64,000 bases of DNA from Desulfohalovibrio reitneri. Lineage in GTDB: Bacteria; Desulfobacterota; Desulfovibrionia; Desulfovibrionales; Desulfovibrionaceae. How positions within the stretch are numbered: position 1 is the stretch's first letter; each line of letters opens with the position of its first letter. This document shows positions 62,628-64,000 of this stretch, in pieces. The notes beneath the pieces were generated by a model. It was not told the DNA's origin, searched no databases, and saw only the letters and a list, made by a program, of their open reading frames with translations. The stretch spans positions 199,001 to 263,000 of the forward strand of contig NZ_JOMJ01000003.1 in the NCBI RefSeq assembly GCF_000711295.1. Direction: 5' to 3'. The position numbers were made by a program, and so were the translations under genes.

Positions 62628-63324
62628 GCTCCATATACGCGTCGCGCAACTGGCGGCGGAGGTCGTCGCGGAAAACGTCGCGCTGCTTGAGCGTGTAGTG
62701 TTCGGCCGGGTTGAAGGGGGGCAGCGCCCGGACGAAAACGGTTCCGGATCGCACGCGCAGCGATTTGGCCGCCATCACGCCGCCCGACCCGCGTATGGCC
62801 AGGGGCGCGGTGCGCAGGCCGATCTTGGCCGCTTTCAGGGCCAGGATCATGCCGCCCGTGCGGAAGGGCAAAAAGTCGTGCGGGTCCGGGTTGCGGGTGC
62901 CTTCGGGGAAAACCAGCAGGGAGATGCCCTCCCGCCCGGCCTCGGCCGCGGCCCGGTCCAGGCTCTTCATGGCCGCCAGGGAATTGCCCCGGTCGATGGG
63001 CACGTGTCCCACGCGGCGCATGGCCGGGCCGAAGATGGGGATGCGAAACAGCGACTCCTTGGCCACGAAGCGCAGCCGATGCCCGGAGAGCAGCCTGAAG
63101 AGCACCAGAATGTCGAACATGGACTGGTGGTTGGCCAGGAAAACGTACGGCTCTCCCGGGGTCAGCGCGTCCAGGTCGGCCTCAACCCGCACACCCGCGG
63201 CCCACAGGGCGATGCCGGACCAGTTGCGATGCACCCAGTCCGCCAGCCTGGGGACGAGCAGGCTGGTGGAGGCCAGCACCAGGGTGGCCGGGATGAATAT
63301 GAGGTAGAAGAATACTGTTCGCAT
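62611..63324 (-). CDS. plsC: 1-acyl-sn-glycerol-3-phosphate acyltransferase
   Basis: A 237-residue PlsC-type enzyme making phosphatidic acid. The N-terminal helix FFYLIFIPATLVLASTSLLV anchors it. The catalytic HX4D box is FLANHQSMFDILVLF, and the phosphate-binding block is LLVFPEGTRNPDPHDFLPFR. VGHVPIDRGNSLAAMKSLDR is also typical. ATG at 63324 opens the first helix. It precedes RNase J in the same transcript. Confidence 0.92.
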
Positions 63325-63438
63325 GGCGTTTCGACCGCAGGGACGGTAGCCCAAAAGACCCCGGGAAACAAGCGGTGATACGGCTTGGCACGTCCGTTGC
63401 TCAATATGGGGCGGGACGTCAAACATCTGGAGGACGCC

Positions 63439-63768
63439 GTGAACCCGCAGTACGCCGCCACCATGCTCACCGAGTTCGCCGGACCGGGCGAGGCCATGCA
63501 CCGCATCGATTACGAGGACGTGTCCCTGACGTCCGCCGCCCTGAAAACCATCCGCGCCGCGGGCGAGGCCATGCTGGCCGCCCACGCCCCGGCCGGGAAC
63601 GTGGGCGGGCTGAGCAACGCCAAGGCCCTGGCCCTGTTTTTGGACGGCGTGTACTGGGACGAGGATTCCGGCGACCTCATGCTCTGCTCCCGCCTCTCCG
63701 AACGCACCTTCTGCCTGCCCATCCCCCGCGACCAGTGGGGCGTGCGCCGCACCGGCCACGTGCATTAG
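63439..63768 (+). CDS. Small protein of unknown function
   Basis: A 109-residue soluble protein. The start is GTG 63439 because GGAGG lies six bases upstream; in-frame ATGs at 63385 and 63406 have no ribosome site. The sequence has VNPQYAATMLTEFAGPGEAM, ALFLDGVYWDEDSGDLMLCS and FCLPIPRDQWGVRRTGHVH. No motif, signal or membrane segment is seen. A strong hairpin follows its stop by 50 bases. Confidence 0.55.
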   Translation: MNPQYAATMLTEFAGPGEAMHRIDYEDVSLTSAALKTIRAAGEAMLAAHAPAGNVGGLSNAKALALFLDGVYWDEDSGDLMLCSRLSERTFCLPIPRDQWGVRRTGHVH

Positions 63769-63817
63769 CGTCGGAATGCCGACGCCCCTCCCACGGCGAT
63801 TTAGGGCCAAATTCCTT

Positions 63818-63858
63818 CGCTACCGCCGCTTTTTTCCGGGTAAAAGGCGGCGGTAGCG
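63818..63858. other. Strong hairpin downstream of the small unknown gene
   Basis: A perfect 12-base stem (CGCTACCGCCGC, 63818-63829, with 63847-63858) extends by a G-T and four A-T pairs into the loop, giving about 17 pairs. T and A runs lie inside the stem, so it is not a standard terminator; it could be a terminator variant or a repeat element. Confidence 0.5.
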
Positions 63859-63921
63859 CTGCTTCCGTGTATGCGGTACAGGCATGAACGGATTTGATAC
63901 CAGTTGGATGGGAGGTGGGTG

Positions 63922-64000
63922 ATGCGCTGTTTCCGAGCAATCTTTTCCCTGGCCGCGGGGCTGGCGCTGGTCGCGCTTCTCTGCGGCTGCGGCCAGGACG
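63922..64000 (+). CDS. Lipoprotein, N-terminus only (cut by window edge)
   Basis: ATG at 63922 follows GGGAGGTGGGTG. The 26 visible residues form a lipoprotein signal peptide: MRCFRAIFSLAAGLALVALL and then CGCGQD, with the lipobox cysteine near residue 22-24. The mature protein is outside the window, so its function cannot be stated. Confidence 0.6.
   Translation, partial: MRCFRAIFSLAAGLALVALLCGCGQD

Overview
The window is a high-GC chromosomal segment from a Gram-negative, flagellated anaerobe, most likely one of the Desulfovibrionaceae (sulfate reducers). The main pointers are the siroheme-dependent heme operon (ahbC-hemB-ahbD-ahbA/B), a rubredoxin with the C-x4-C first cluster motif known from Desulfovibrio Rd-2, an lpxB gene (outer membrane), paired flagellins behind sigma-28-like promoters, and a fused PutA with an Lrp-type regulator. 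No tRNA, rRNA, CRISPR array or insertion sequence was seen.

Layout. 1-2.6 kb: a damaged exopolysaccharide export locus (sugar transferase cut by the edge, Wza-like and Wzz/BY-kinase-like remnants). 2.9-8.1 kb: NagZ-like lipoprotein, then a CopA copper ATPase operon with a Cys-rich small protein and a degenerate nucleotidyltransferase. 8.2-10.8 kb: a compact four-gene operon made of a receiver protein with a KaiA/RsbU-type C-terminal domain, a bona fide KaiB, a phosphoribosylanthranilate-isomerase-fold protein lacking the catalytic cysteine, and an unknown protein. This is the most interesting part of the window. 11-17 kb: Gfo/Idh oxidoreductase, lpxB, glucokinase, a TVP38 membrane protein overlapping a pyridine-nucleotide disulfide oxidoreductase. 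17.1-20.2 kb: a two-gene unit of a glycosyltransferase-like protein and a SidJ-like pseudokinase. 20.2-22.2 kb: three overlapping TadE/TadG-type pilus genes, all broken. 22.4-26 kb: putA with its lrp-type gene. 26-30 kb: CheY, a GGDEF protein, an NlpC/P60 lipoprotein, and a TrkA-C membrane protein with a universal stress protein.

30-37 kb: the alternative heme operon (ahbC, hemB, ahbD, an ahbA/B subunit, rpe) with a divergent radical SAM gene. 36.6-39.9 kb: small envelope proteins and a nitrilase-family amidase. 39.9-46.8 kb: late flagellar genes (two flagellins, fliD, fliS) with two glycosyltransferases that may modify flagellin. 47-56.6 kb: a housekeeping block (tsaB, rseP, dxr, cdsA, uppS, frr, pyrH, tsf, rpsB) interrupted between uppS and cdsA by a rubredoxin, a metallo-beta-lactamase-fold protein and an RNase HII-like gene. 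56.8-59.5 kb: fapA, motA, motB. 59.6-64 kb: FAH-family hydrolase, lipocalin, RNase J, an acyltransferase, a small unknown protein and the start of a lipoprotein.

A recurrent feature is gene damage. In-frame TAA codons split three surface-structure genes, single-base frameshifts break several others, and one gene (51.34-52.07 kb) carries two indels that cancel. Some of these look like base-calling errors at G/C runs; the TAA substitutions and the Wza-Wzz fusion look more like real decay. Raw reads are needed to tell them apart.
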